From Bacteroidales bacterium (GTDB lineage: Bacteria > Bacteroidota > Bacteroidia > Bacteroidales > UBA932): a stretch of 7,150 bases of DNA. The notes below the pieces were generated by a model. The model did not search any database and had not been told where the DNA came from. It saw nothing but the letters and a program-made list of their open reading frames with translations. Below are positions 6,904-7,150 of this stretch, in pieces. Location of the stretch: the NCBI GenBank assembly GCA_017551405.1, contig JAFZLP010000048.1, positions 1-7,150 on the forward strand, in the 5' to 3' direction. The first letter of the stretch is position 1, and every line of letters starts with the position of its first letter. The position numbers and the translations under genes are program-made.

Positions 6904-7150
6904 TGAAAGAGATCTACATTAACCATATCGCGCAGTTGCTGCAGCTGAAGGCGTGGCAAGTTGAAAACTGCGCGGACATGTTTGCAGAGGGGAATACCAT
7001 TCCTTTCATCTCGCGTTACCGTAAGGAAAAGACCGGCGGAATGGATGACGCTACCGTAGCGGAACTTCGTCACTGGGTTGATGTCTTCGATGAGATGGAA
7101 ACCCGCAAGGCCACGATACTCAAGGTGATAGGGGAAGCCGGAGCGCTTAC
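6903..7150 (+). CDS. tex: Tex-family RNA-binding transcription accessory protein, N-terminal fragment
   Basis: The gene begins at ATG 6903-6905, sharing one base with the CLC stop (TGATG), and stays open for 82 codons plus two bases to the window edge. The visible residues match the N-terminal helical domain of Tex. A short helix region (HIAQLLQLKAWQVENCADMF) leads into the hallmark segment EGNTIPFISRYRKEKTGG near residues 29-46. This is followed by MDDATVAELRHW and the charged helix EMETRKATILKVIGE. Full Tex proteins are about 700-780 residues, with a YqgF-like nuclease fold, helix-hairpin-helix motifs and a C-terminal S1 RNA-binding domain, all outside this window. Family members bind nucleic acid and affect transcription and stress survival in several bacteria. 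A weak AGAAG sequence lies just upstream, but coupling to CLC translation seems the likelier mode. The identification rests on the N-terminal signature only and is strong. Confidence 0.9.
   Translation, partial: MKEIYINHIAQLLQLKAWQVENCADMFAEGNTIPFISRYRKEKTGGMDDATVAELRHWVDVFDEMETRKATILKVIGEAGAL

Noticed and set aside
1..7150. Mobile element, CRISPR, phage, toxin-antitoxin, defence or RNA gene content
   Set aside because: Every stretch longer than 134 bases is covered by a recognised housekeeping gene, the transporter or the small acidic protein. No repeats of CRISPR type, transposase motifs, tRNA-like folds or integration scars were seen.

Overview
The window looks like chromosomal housekeeping DNA from a member of the Bacteroidota, most likely the order Bacteroidales. 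Four observations support this. The primary sigma factor is short (286 residues), lacks region 1.1, and carries a region 4 of the Bacteroides type. Promoter-like sites fit the Bacteroidota TTTG / TAnnTTTG pattern rather than TTGACA / TATAAT. Clear Shine-Dalgarno sequences are absent before most starts. The HtrA protease sits directly beside rpoD, an arrangement I recall from Bacteroidales genomes. Coding sequence is fairly G+C-rich and the two intergenic gaps are A+T-rich; I cannot name a genus.

Layout. Positions 1-521 (minus strand) hold the N-terminal part of dnaN, the DNA polymerase III sliding clamp, which runs off the left edge. A 134-base A+T-rich divergent gap (522-655) follows. It holds a good -7 element and a 5'-leader hairpin on the dnaN side, and a phased GACAA repeat just before the next gene on the other side. 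Positions 656-4744 (plus strand) hold htrA (periplasmic serine protease), rpoD (primary sigma factor) and argS (arginyl-tRNA synthetase). They are packed with a 7-base gap and a 1-base stop/start overlap, so they are probably one operon. A 54-base gap (4745-4798) carries a near-consensus Bacteroidota promoter. Positions 4799-7150 (plus strand) hold a second tight cluster: a small acidic-tailed protein of unknown function, a CLC-family anion transporter with two C-terminal CBS domains, and the start of tex, which runs off the right edge. Its two junctions are a 4-base ATGA overlap and a 1-base TGATG overlap.

How the genes work together. The first operon joins envelope protein quality control, general transcription initiation and tRNA charging, so envelope protease and sigma factor dosage may be co-regulated. 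The second joins membrane anion transport to a transcription accessory factor, with an uncharacterised small protein translated just ahead of the transporter.

I see no mobile element, CRISPR array, phage gene, RNA gene or defence system. No new biological system is evident. The best leads are the small acidic protein coupled to the CLC gene, the CLC's non-canonical selectivity and proton-pathway residues, and the small leader elements in the divergent gap.
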